From CAZDHT01 sp964505325 (GTDB lineage: Bacteria; Planctomycetota; PUPC01): DNA of 6,728 bases. Below, piece after piece: positions 1 to 5,197 of this stretch (position 1 is its first letter; every line of letters starts with the position of its first letter). A model generated the notes under the pieces. It did not search any database. It was not told the DNA's origin and saw only the letters and a program-made list of their open reading frames with translations. Location of the stretch: assembly GCA_964505325.1 (NCBI GenBank), contig CAZDHT010000279.1:1-6728 (forward strand). Direction: 5' to 3'. The position numbers and the translations under genes were made by a program.

Positions 1-7
1 GGCGGGC

Positions 8-38
8 TTGACAACGGGGCGATCATGGGGTATATGAT
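8..38 (+). promoter_or_regulatory. Sigma70-like promoter for the candidate RNA
   Basis: A perfect -35 TTGACA lies at 8-13. It is followed by TATATG at 31-36 (17-bp spacer) or TATGAT at 33-38 (five of six consensus bases, 19-bp spacer). Either -10 would start transcription near 43-45, which is where the long hairpin at 43-79 begins. No convincing reading frame with a ribosome site follows, so it is read as the promoter of a non-coding RNA. Its activity is inferred from sequence only. Confidence 0.5.
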
Positions 39-209
39 AGGTGTGAGGGCGGTCCGTCCTAGTGGCGGGCCGCCTTCGCTGTCTTGGGGGAAGAACTGCA
101 CCCGGCACAGATTCTGCCTTGTGAGCGGCTATCCGCGCCTGTCCGCGGTGAATTCAGGTGCTCTTCTACTGAGGTCCATGTAATGAAAGGAGCGCAGAAG
201 TCTCTATAG

Positions 210-258
210 CCGAGGCCCACCTGCCCGCCGTAGCCTCGGCGCAGGCGGGTGGCCTCGG
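210..258. repeat. Imperfect palindrome, REP-like intergenic repeat
   Basis: The arms CCGAGGCC (210-217) and GGCCTCGG (251-258) are exact inverse complements. After a one-base bulge the stem continues with ACC/GGT (219-221/248-250), and after a further bulge with CGCC/GGCG (226-229/244-247). The loop is 230-243. The core, with CTGCCCGCCGTAG followed by GGCGCAGGCGGGTGG, resembles a style of dispersed palindrome I associate with intergenic regions of planctomycete-type genomes. That resemblance is from memory and only one copy is in this window. Confidence 0.5.
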
Positions 259-259
259 A

Positions 260-278
260 ACGGCCTCATGGAGGCCGT
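260..278. repeat. Perfect 8-bp hairpin
   Basis: ACGGCCTC (260-267) and GAGGCCGT (271-278) are exact inverse complements around the three-base loop ATG. It follows the larger palindrome by one base. It could be part of the candidate plus-strand RNA or act at the end of the minus-strand aminotransferase transcript, but no T tract follows it in either direction, so it is not called a terminator. Confidence 0.5.
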
Positions 279-283
279 CTACA

Positions 284-315
284 GGAGAACCCAGAAGCGG
301 GCTCTTCCATTTTAT
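284..315 (+). terminator. Candidate intrinsic terminator of the plus-strand RNA
   Basis: The arms 284-292 and 299-308 pair as GGA/TCC, GA/TC and CCC/GGG with one bulged T (305) and one A-C mismatch, around the loop AGAAGC. The stem is followed directly by ATTTTAT (309-315). The T tract lies only on the plus-strand exit side, so it fits the candidate RNA, not the opposing aminotransferase gene. The stem is imperfect and the T tract short, so strength is uncertain. Confidence 0.4.
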
Positions 316-320
316 AGACG

Positions 321-1577
321 TCAATAGAGCGCGCGAAGCTCCTCAAGGCCCTCGTGGACCTTATCGAACGCGGCTGCGAACCGGGCCGCGTTCTCCCGGT
401 ACACGAAGTACTGGTGGGCGATGGTGAGCTGCTCGTGGTAGCTGGCGTGCTCCGTCGCGGGCAGCCGGACCTTGGAGTAGTCGACCTTCTTCCCGTAATG
501 GCGGCAGGTGATCGGGCAGCCTTTCTCGCCGAACGAGTTCCGCACGAAGACGGGGATCCGGTGGACGGGATGGTAGTAGCCCATGCCGACCGGTGCGCCC
601 TCGGCCCGCAACGCCTTCGCGAACGTGTCGCGCGGGATGCCTTGCATCCTGTCTTCGAGGTAACGCAGGACGACGAAGTAGTATCCGCGTTGGGTGATCC
701 GCTTGTCGGGCTTGAGCGGGATGACGCCCGGGATCGATTCGAGCTTCTTCAGGAGCGCGGCGACGTTCTTCATCTTGGCCGTCGTCTGGCCGGGGAGTCT
801 TCGGAGTTGGGTGCGGAGGACGGCGGCCTGGAACTCGGTCAAGCGGCAGTTCGGGCCGACGATGGTATGTTCGTACTTGTCCGACCCGAGGCTCCGCCCG
901 ATGTGATGGTAGGCGTAGGCCCTCTCGTAGGTCTCGGCGCTGTCCGTGATCACGGCGCCGCCCTCGCCGGAGGTGAGCGACTTGCTCTGCTGGAAGCTGA
1001 ACGTCCCCGCGTTGCCGATGGCGCCGACCTTCCGGCCGCGCCACTCCGTGCCGTGGGCATGGGCGGAGTCTTCCAGGATGAACAGGCCGTGCTTCCGTGC
1101 GACCTTTCGCAGCGCATCCAGGTCGGCCGGGTATCCGCCGTAGTGGACGGCGACGATGCCGACGGTCCGGCGGGTGACGCGCTGCTCGACGGACGCCGCC
1201 GAGATCTGGTAGGTCTTGGGGTCCATGTCGGCGAAGACCGGCACGCCGTGGGCAAGGATGACCCCGGAGGCGGAGGCGATGAACGTCATCGCCGGGACGA
1301 TGACCTCGTCGCCCGGCTCGACGCCGAGCGCCCGGAGCGCCGCCTCGATGGCGACCGTGCCGTTGGTGACGCCGAGGCAGTGCTTCGCGTCGTGGTACGC
1401 GGCGTACTCCTTCTCGAATTCTTCGACCTGGCTGTTCGGCACGTAGCGCCACCAGTTGCCGCTGGCGGCGACGCGCGCCGCGGCGTCGACGTCGCTCTTG
1501 CCGACGATCGGCCAGGTACTCCGGAAGCTGCCAGGCTTGAAGAGCGGCTTGCCGCCACACAGGGCCAGTCTGGGCAT
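321..1577 (-). CDS. DegT/DnrJ/EryC1/StrS family PLP aminotransferase
   Basis: A complete 418-residue protein, the usual size for this family of PLP-dependent sugar aminotransferases (fold type I). Members transfer an amino group, usually from glutamate, to a keto sugar, commonly a nucleotide sugar for lipopolysaccharide, capsule or glycoprotein glycans, in the cytoplasm. TNGT at 71-74 fits the phosphate-binding loop. LEDSAHAHG at 168-176 carries the Asp (170) that contacts the pyridine nitrogen. SFQQSKSLTSGEGG at 194-207 holds the Schiff-base Lys199. NCRLTEFQAA at 243-252 is the conserved substrate-side motif. The ATG has AAAGGA seven bases upstream (1585-1590). The gene starts 16 bases after the lipoprotein stop and is probably co-transcribed with it from the promoter at 2219-2246. 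The substrate cannot be told from sequence, and no sugar dehydratase or glycosyltransferase is nearby. Some relatives in the superfamily act on non-nucleotide substrates such as scyllo-inosose. Confidence 0.92.
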   Translation of the reverse strand: MPRLALCGGKPLFKPGSFRSTWPIVGKSDVDAAARVAASGNWWRYVPNSQVEEFEKEYAAYHDAKHCLGVTNGTVAIEAALRALGVEPGDEVIVPAMTFIASASGVILAHGVPVFADMDPKTYQISAASVEQRVTRRTVGIVAVHYGGYPADLDALRKVARKHGLFILEDSAHAHGTEWRGRKVGAIGNAGTFSFQQSKSLTSGEGGAVITDSAETYERAYAYHHIGRSLGSDKYEHTIVGPNCRLTEFQAAVLRTQLRRLPGQTTAKMKNVAALLKKLESIPGVIPLKPDKRITQRGYYFVVLRYLEDRMQGIPRDTFAKALRAEGAPVGMGYYHPVHRIPVFVRNSFGEKGCPITCRHYGKKVDYSKVRLPATEHASYHEQLTIAHQYFVYRENAARFAAAFDKVHEGLEELRALY

Positions 1578-1593
1578 CGGTCGGTCCTTTCGT

Positions 1594-2184
1594 TCACCCG
1601 GGAACGGGCCTTGGCCGGGTCCCGCCGACGATGCCGGTGTAGTCGACGTTCTTCAGGAACTCGAGCAGTTTGAACCCGGACTTCGGCGGCCGGTCGTCCT
1701 TGGAGATGTCGAGGCAGAAGATACCGGCGATGAAATCCACGAGCTCGAACAGGTCGAGTTCGACGCCCAGTCCGTGGTAGGCGCCGATGGAAAAACCGGT
1801 GGCGGAGTAGGACGGGGCCTTCTTGTTCTGGCCTCGGTCGTGCTCCCATTCCTGGCGCCACGACAAAGACGGTCCGAGGACGGTGGCGAAGAAGACGCCG
1901 GCCGCGATGCCCTTGTAGCTCACGGTCCTCGTCCCCCCCAACCCGTACTGGCGAGTCGTGGACGCCCCCTTCCACCTCTTGCCGCCCCGGTAATTGCAGC
2001 CGATCAGCATCGGCCCCATGTAAAGCACTGCGCCGGCCTCCATCATGGTCAGATCCACGTGCGCGACATCGATGAGGTCCTGCCGCCGGTACTCGATGTA
2101 GTTGGCGAAGGAGCCTGGCCTGACGCAGCCGGCGAAACATCCGCTGACCAGGATGACTAGCAGGAAGGTGCAGCGGCTCGACAT
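1594..2184 (-). CDS. Small lipoprotein of unknown function
   Basis: A 196-residue protein with a lipoprotein signal: Arg4, the hydrophobic run FLLVILV (7-13), then VSGC with Cys16 as the likely lipidated residue; a second Cys at 20 (FAGC) is the alternative. The mature part begins with YIEYRRQDLIDVAHVDL, followed by Gly-rich stretches with alternating hydrophobic residues (GLGG, GIAAG, GFSIGAYHGLG) that suggest beta structure. It ends with a motif of the type LxELVDFIAGIFCLDI followed by KDD. I have seen similar endings (ELLDF then LDIxxDD) in uncharacterised planctomycete-type lipoproteins, but no function is known to me. The frame stays open far upstream, but that part is antisense-type shadow of the permease gene. 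The ATG at 2184 is chosen because AGGGA lies six bases upstream and the signal peptide starts there. It is the first gene of a probable two-gene unit with the aminotransferase. Confidence 0.75.
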   Translation of the reverse strand: MSSRCTFLLVILVSGCFAGCVRPGSFANYIEYRRQDLIDVAHVDLTMMEAGAVLYMGPMLIGCNYRGGKRWKGASTTRQYGLGGTRTVSYKGIAAGVFFATVLGPSLSWRQEWEHDRGQNKKAPSYSATGFSIGAYHGLGVELDLFELVDFIAGIFCLDISKDDRPPKSGFKLLEFLKNVDYTGIVGGTRPRPVPG

Positions 2185-2218
2185 GTGGCATCCCTGCGTG
2201 GAGAATCGCCACAACGAG

Positions 2219-2246
2219 TCTATAGCGCGGCGCGACGGCTTGTCAA
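2219..2246 (-). promoter_or_regulatory. Sigma70-like promoter of the lipoprotein-aminotransferase unit
   Basis: On the minus strand TTGACA (2241-2246, perfect -35) is followed after 16 bases by TATAGA (2219-2224, four of six -10 bases). Transcription would start near 2212, leaving a leader of about 28 bases before the lipoprotein ATG. It lies in the 98-base gap after the permease stop, so the downstream two genes can be expressed independently of the permeases. Confidence 0.55.
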
Positions 2247-2263
2247 ACACGACTTGCAGCGGC

Positions 2264-2276
2264 GCCCGACACGGGC
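2264..2276 (-). other. Short GC hairpin after the permease stop
   Basis: GCCCG (2264-2268) pairs with CGGGC (2272-2276) around a three-base loop, a few bases after the OppC-type permease stop codon. There is no T tract, so it cannot be called an intrinsic terminator. It may protect the 3' end of the permease transcript or be chance in GC-rich DNA. Confidence 0.2.
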
Positions 2277-2282
2277 CCGGCG

Positions 2283-3164
2283 TCATCCCTGCATCTGTGG
2301 GTCGAAGGCGTCGCGGAGACCGTCGCCGATGAAGTTGAGCGCGAACAGGACGATGGTGAACATCGCGCCGGGGAAGACCAGCAGCCAGGTGTAGTGCCCC
2401 ATCACCTCGGCGCCGTCCCGGATCAGCGAGCCCCAACTGGGGAGCGGCGGCTGGACCCCCAGGCCGAGGAAGCTCAGGAACGCCTCCTGGAGCATGATGG
2501 CGGGCACGGTGAGCGTCGCGTAGACGGTGACCACGCCGGCCAGGTTGGGAATGATGTGGCGGAAGACGATTCGGAACCACCGCGCTCCGGTCGCCCGGGC
2601 CGCCTCGACGAATTCCTTTTCTTTGAGAGCGACGACCTCTCCGCGGACGATGCGCGCCATAGTGAGCCACTGCACCGCGCCCAGCGCGATAAACATCGCG
2701 AGGATCCGCTGCGCGGGCGCGATGTCGCGGCCAAGCACGGCCATGATGAGCACAACGAACAGCATGTAGGGCAGCCCGTACAGCACGTCTACGAACCGCA
2801 TCATCAGGCTGTCGGTCCGGCCGCCGAGGTAGCCGGCCGTTGCTCCGTAGGCGACGCCGATGACGACGCTGACCAGTGTGCCGACCAGCCCTACCGCCAG
2901 CGAGATGCGCCCGCCCATCAGGCAGCGCACGAGCAGGTCGCGCCCGAGGGCGTCCGTCCCGAGCCAGTTCCGGGCCGAGGGCGCCTGGAATCCCTTCTCC
3001 AGAAACTGCTCTGCGTGGTCCGCCTTGAGCAGCCACGGCCCGACGATACACGCCGCCGCGAAGAGCAGCACCACGGCCATGCACGCGAGCGCGAGCTCGT
3101 TGCGCATGAACCGCCCGAGCGAAATGCGGAGCGGCGACTTGTGTTGTGCTGCCTTGGCGCTCAT
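2283..3164 (-). CDS. OppC/DppC-type ABC importer permease
   Basis: A 293-residue inner-membrane permease, the usual length of the second membrane subunit of peptide/nickel-type (Opp/Dpp) importers. It has a first membrane segment at about 24-46, a periplasmic loop with the family signature GTDALGRD (69-76), then a cluster of membrane segments from about 85 on. The EAA loop that docks on the ATPase is at 187-207: EAARATG, then hydrophobic residues to HIIPN. The conserved QEAFLSFLGLGVQPPLPSWG (226-245) and the terminal GDGLRDAFDP (280-289) are typical of OppC. The start codon overlaps the OppB-type stop (ATGA at 3161-3164), indicating translational coupling; a GAGGA lies about ten bases upstream. 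Substrates of this family include peptides, nickel, sugars and opines, and nothing here fixes which. No partner ATPase or binding protein follows it. Confidence 0.93.
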   Translation of the reverse strand: MSAKAAQHKSPLRISLGRFMRNELALACMAVVLLFAAACIVGPWLLKADHAEQFLEKGFQAPSARNWLGTDALGRDLLVRCLMGGRISLAVGLVGTLVSVVIGVAYGATAGYLGGRTDSLMMRFVDVLYGLPYMLFVVLIMAVLGRDIAPAQRILAMFIALGAVQWLTMARIVRGEVVALKEKEFVEAARATGARWFRIVFRHIIPNLAGVVTVYATLTVPAIMLQEAFLSFLGLGVQPPLPSWGSLIRDGAEVMGHYTWLLVFPGAMFTIVLFALNFIGDGLRDAFDPQMQG

Positions 3165-4078
3165 TCGAGCCGGATCCTCGGATTGAGAAGCGCCTGGCTG
3201 ATGTCGACCAGCGTGTTGAAGACAATCAGCAACGAGCCGTAGACCAGCACCGTGCCGAGCACGAGGGTGTAGTCACGTTCGCTCGGCGCTTTGACGAAGT
3301 AGCGGCCCATGCCGGGGACCTGGAAGATCTCTTCGATGATGACGCTGCCGGTGAGGATTCCCGCGGCGGCCGGGCCGAGATACGAGACAATGGGGGCGAC
3401 GGCCTTGCGTGCGGCGTGGCGGAGGATGACGGTCCTCTCGCGGAGTCCCTTGGCGCGGGCGGTACGGATGAAATCTTCGCGGATGACCTCGAGCATGCTG
3501 GCGCGCATGATCCGCGCGATGCGGCCGGCAAAGGCGACCCCCAGCGCCGCCGCCGGCAGCACCACGTGACGCCAGCTTCCCCAGCCGGACGGGGGCAGCC
3601 ACTTCAGCCACAGGCCGAACAGGATGGCCAGGACCGGCGCCAGCACCATGTTCGGGATCGAGAAGCCCAGCATCGAGGCCGACATCAGCGCGTAATCGGT
3701 CGTCCGGTTCTGGTGCACGGCCGCGATGATCCCCGCGGCCAGCCCGAACAGCAGGGCAAAGCCCAGGGCGACCGCACCGACGATCAGCGAATTGGGCGCG
3801 GAGCGAAGAAGGATTTCCTTGATGGTTTGATTCTCGCGAGCCATCGAATCGCCCAGGTCGAGCCAGGCAAGGTCGCGGAGGTAATGGAGATACTGGACGA
3901 CCAGCGGGCGATCCAGTTTCCATTTGCGCTCGATGTTCCTCCGGATGGCGGGCGGGAGCGTGCGTTCGGCATCGAACGGCCCCCCCGGCATGAGCCGGAG
4001 CAGGAAGAAGGTCAGCGTGACGATGCAGAACAGCGCGAGGAGCCCGCCGAAGACCCGGCGGATGACAAACATAAGCAT
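3161..4078 (-). CDS. OppB/DppB-type ABC importer permease
   Basis: A 305-residue inner-membrane permease, the usual length of the first membrane subunit of Opp/Dpp importers. It starts with the family's N-terminal segment (IRRVFGGLLALFCIVTLTFF, 6-25), then the PGGPFD motif (31-36). It continues with membrane segments at about 98-120, 132-160 and 171-190, FSIPNMV (139-145), the EAA-type loop from 202 (DFIRTARAKG, then LRHAARKAVAPI), and GSVIIEEIFQVPGMGRYF (244-261), all typical of OppB. It forms the heteromeric channel with the overlapping OppC-type gene. The ATG at 4078 has GGAG seven bases upstream; a second ATG two codons in (4072) is possible. A strong promoter lies just ahead, making this the first gene of the unit. 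In classical loci the binding-protein gene comes first; it is missing here. Confidence 0.93.
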   Translation of the reverse strand: MLMFVIRRVFGGLLALFCIVTLTFFLLRLMPGGPFDAERTLPPAIRRNIERKWKLDRPLVVQYLHYLRDLAWLDLGDSMARENQTIKEILLRSAPNSLIVGAVALGFALLFGLAAGIIAAVHQNRTTDYALMSASMLGFSIPNMVLAPVLAILFGLWLKWLPPSGWGSWRHVVLPAAALGVAFAGRIARIMRASMLEVIREDFIRTARAKGLRERTVILRHAARKAVAPIVSYLGPAAAGILTGSVIIEEIFQVPGMGRYFVKAPSERDYTLVLGTVLVYGSLLIVFNTLVDISQALLNPRIRLE

Positions 4079-4126
4079 GTCCCGGCTCCGCTCCGAACGT
4101 CTTGGGCGGGAGGTCCGACGGCGGCG

Positions 4127-4155
4127 ATTCTAGCGGCCCGCCGGAGCCGCGTCAA
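4127..4155 (-). promoter_or_regulatory. Sigma70-like promoter of the permease pair
   Basis: On the minus strand TTGACG (4150-4155, five of six -35 bases) and TAGAAT (4127-4132, five of six -10 bases) are separated by exactly 17 bases. Transcription would start near 4120, about 42 bases ahead of the OppB-type ATG. It is the best-scoring promoter in the window by eye and marks the permease pair as the start of its operon. Confidence 0.6.
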
Positions 4156-4432
4156 CGCGACCGCCGCCAAGCGGGGATCTGGGGGCGGGCCGACGGGCTT
4201 CGCACAGTCCAAGAAAAGCAACGCGTGATGCTCTGTCCTGAAGTCGCGTCGCGGCCATTTTTGATCTGTAACAGGTTTTGCGAAAAGACCTTACGCAATT
4301 CCGAAAGGCGGGCCACGTTATTTGCCCTCTTTTTTCTAAAGGGTTTCCGCGCTCCGCCGAACACCGACCTGGACGCAAGGTGTGATCTTGGACTTGGCGC
4401 TTTGTGACTGGACCTTGACAGGGTAGCGCACC
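4156..4432. other. Divergent intergenic region with operator-like dyad
   Basis: This is the rest of the 354-base gap between the divergent permease and PEP-CTERM genes. Most of it (about 4250-4345) is richer in A+T than the genes around it. It contains the inverted repeat TTGCG-N11-CGCAA (4278-4282/4294-4298), a possible regulator site, and the tract CTTTTTTCTAAAGGG (about 4329-4343). No convincing -35/-10 pair for the plus-strand gene was found. Short open frames here lack ribosome sites and resemble nothing I know. Confidence 0.4.
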
Positions 4433-5032
4433 ATGAGACTCCGTCGTGCTTTGACGATGACGGCTTTGGTGTTGGCGGCGCAGGCGGCCGCGGCGGGGGT
4501 GTACACTTTCCAGCCCGACCCCCCGGACCTGTACGACCTGGGCCATGACGAGGCGTATCTCTGGGGAATCGGCATGACGGTCCCCGAAGGTGAAGCCATC
4601 TCCAGCGCCAGCCTCTTCTTCGACAACATCCGGGACTGGACCGGGCCGCCGAACGATCTGCACGTGACGCTGATCGACTCGGCCGGTCTCGGCGTCGTCG
4701 TCTTCCTGGACGATGGGAACCCCACGAACTACTTCGCGCGGTGGGGTGAGCTACTGGTCCACTACGAGGATCTGCCCACGGAAGGGCAGGAAATCACCTA
4801 CGAGTTCAGCGCATCCGATCTCGACACGCTGAACGACTACGTGGAGGACGGCAATTTCGGCCTGGGCTTCGACCCCGATTGCCATTTCTGGACCTGTGGC
4901 GTCACGCTGACGCTGGAGACGGAGCCCCAAGGCAGTCCCCACGAGGACCCGTCGATCCCCGAACCGCCGGCAGGTCCCGTGCTTCTTGGGGCCGTTGGAA
5001 TAATCATCGCGCGTCGCAGGCGGCGCGCTTAG
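4433..5032 (+). CDS. PEP-CTERM sorting-signal protein (exosortase substrate)
   Basis: A 199-residue exported protein. The signal peptide is RLRR (2-5) plus a hydrophobic stretch to about 18, with likely cleavage among the alanines at 18-21. The mature part looks like a beta-sandwich with alternating hydrophobic strands; GFDPDC (145-150) and a second Cys at 155 may form a disulfide. A GFDPDCHF-type motif is frequent in PEP-CTERM proteins as I know them. The C-terminus has the tripartite sorting signal: PEP (176-178), a short hydrophobic segment (182-193) and five arginines (194-198). Exosortase recognises this signal in the inner membrane and cleaves the protein for surface or extracellular-matrix delivery. 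The exosortase gene is not in the window. The ribosome site is modest (AGGG about nine bases before the ATG). The specific role is unknown; surface structure or matrix component is the usual guess. Confidence 0.85.
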   Translation: MRLRRALTMTALVLAAQAAAAGVYTFQPDPPDLYDLGHDEAYLWGIGMTVPEGEAISSASLFFDNIRDWTGPPNDLHVTLIDSAGLGVVVFLDDGNPTNYFARWGELLVHYEDLPTEGQEITYEFSASDLDTLNDYVEDGNFGLGFDPDCHFWTCGVTLTLETEPQGSPHEDPSIPEPPAGPVLLGAVGIIIARRRRRA

Positions 5033-5038
5033 CGGATT

Positions 5039-5055
5039 TCTCCTCCTCCTCCTCC
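5039..5055. repeat. Short TCC trinucleotide repeat
   Basis: Five perfect TCC units (5041-5055) preceded by TC lie in the gap between the PEP-CTERM gene and the long secreted-protein gene. They are followed at 5062-5068 by a run of seven G. Both are slippage-prone, but they are outside any reading frame I call and show no link to a phase-variable gene. Confidence 0.6.
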
Positions 5056-5068
5056 GCCAGTGGGGGGG

Positions 5069-5088
5069 CCGCTCAGCTCCTCGAGCGG
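5069..5088 (+). terminator. Possible terminator after the PEP-CTERM gene
   Basis: CCGCTC (5069-5074) pairs exactly with GAGCGG (5083-5088) around an eight-base loop, 36 bases after the PEP-CTERM stop codon. The following stretch is pyrimidine-rich (TCCTCCCATTCCTCTTCCC) but has no true T run, so termination here is only plausible. Confidence 0.3.
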
Positions 5089-5130
5089 TCCTCCCATTCC
5101 TCTTCCCTTCGAGCCCCCTGCTCCTGTCGC

Positions 5131-5159
5131 TGGCCGGTGAACGCGCCATCGGGTATAAT
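5131..5159 (+). promoter_or_regulatory. Promoter of the long secreted-protein gene
   Basis: A perfect TATAAT (5154-5159) lies about 39 bases ahead of the ATG at 5198, with TGGCCG (5131-5136, three of six -35 bases) 17 bases upstream. The weak -35 suggests low or activator-dependent use. Together with the hairpin at 5069-5088 it suggests that this gene is transcribed separately from the PEP-CTERM gene. Confidence 0.45.
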
Positions 5160-5197
5160 TCTAAGGGCTGCGACGGTGCGCGTCACAAGGAGTGAGC

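Larger units (their letters stand above)
43..315 (+). ncRNA. Candidate structured non-coding RNA, unknown family
   Basis: About 270 bases that look like a small transcription unit. A sigma70-like promoter (8-38) predicts a 5' end at 43-45. Bases 43-58 pair without interruption with 64-79: 16 pairs, 12 Watson-Crick and four G-U (44/78, 47/75, 53/69, 57/65), closing the loop CTAGT. The G-U pairs would be A-C mismatches in a minus-strand transcript, so the structure favours the plus strand. Further stems are CCGCG/CGCGG (133-137/144-148), a large imperfect palindrome (210-258) and an 8-bp hairpin (260-278), then a terminator-like hairpin and T tract at 284-315. I looked for hallmarks of RNase P RNA, tmRNA, SRP RNA and 6S RNA and found none. 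The unit converges on the aminotransferase gene, whose stop is at 321-323. Alternatives are a decayed repeat cluster, or the tail of an upstream gene, since frame 1 is open from base 1 to a TAA at 181-183. Confidence 0.4.

Noticed and set aside
1..183. Frame 1 open from the left edge to a TAA at 181-183 (possible gene tail or a 52-codon small gene from ATG 25)
   Set aside because: The translation resembles no protein I recognise, ribosome evidence is weak, and a promoter and 16-bp RNA-like hairpin lie inside it. A chance open frame is likely in GC-rich DNA, though an upstream gene tail cannot be excluded without more sequence.
43..315. CRISPR array or tRNA in the left region
   Set aside because: No regularly spaced direct repeats and no cloverleaf or CCA-type end were found.
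354..1673. 439-codon plus-strand open frame opposite the aminotransferase
   Set aside because: It is the antisense shadow of a clearly conserved gene. Its composition (Asp, Arg, Val, Gly rich, no domain) is typical of the complementary strand of GC-rich coding DNA.
2185..3225. Upstream extension of the lipoprotein frame, giving a 543-codon open frame
   Set aside because: The extra 347 codons overlap the OppC-type permease in another frame and read as Arg/Ala-rich shadow. A lipoprotein signal with a ribosome site starts at 2184.
2394..4228. Two long plus-strand frames (2394-3242 and 3146-4228)
   Set aside because: Both are antisense to the two permease genes, are highly charged and low in hydrophobic pattern, and have no recognisable motif.
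4130..4663. 177-codon minus-strand frame spanning the divergent region
   Set aside because: It overlaps the PEP-CTERM gene and the permease promoter and has no domain, so it does not supply the missing binding protein.
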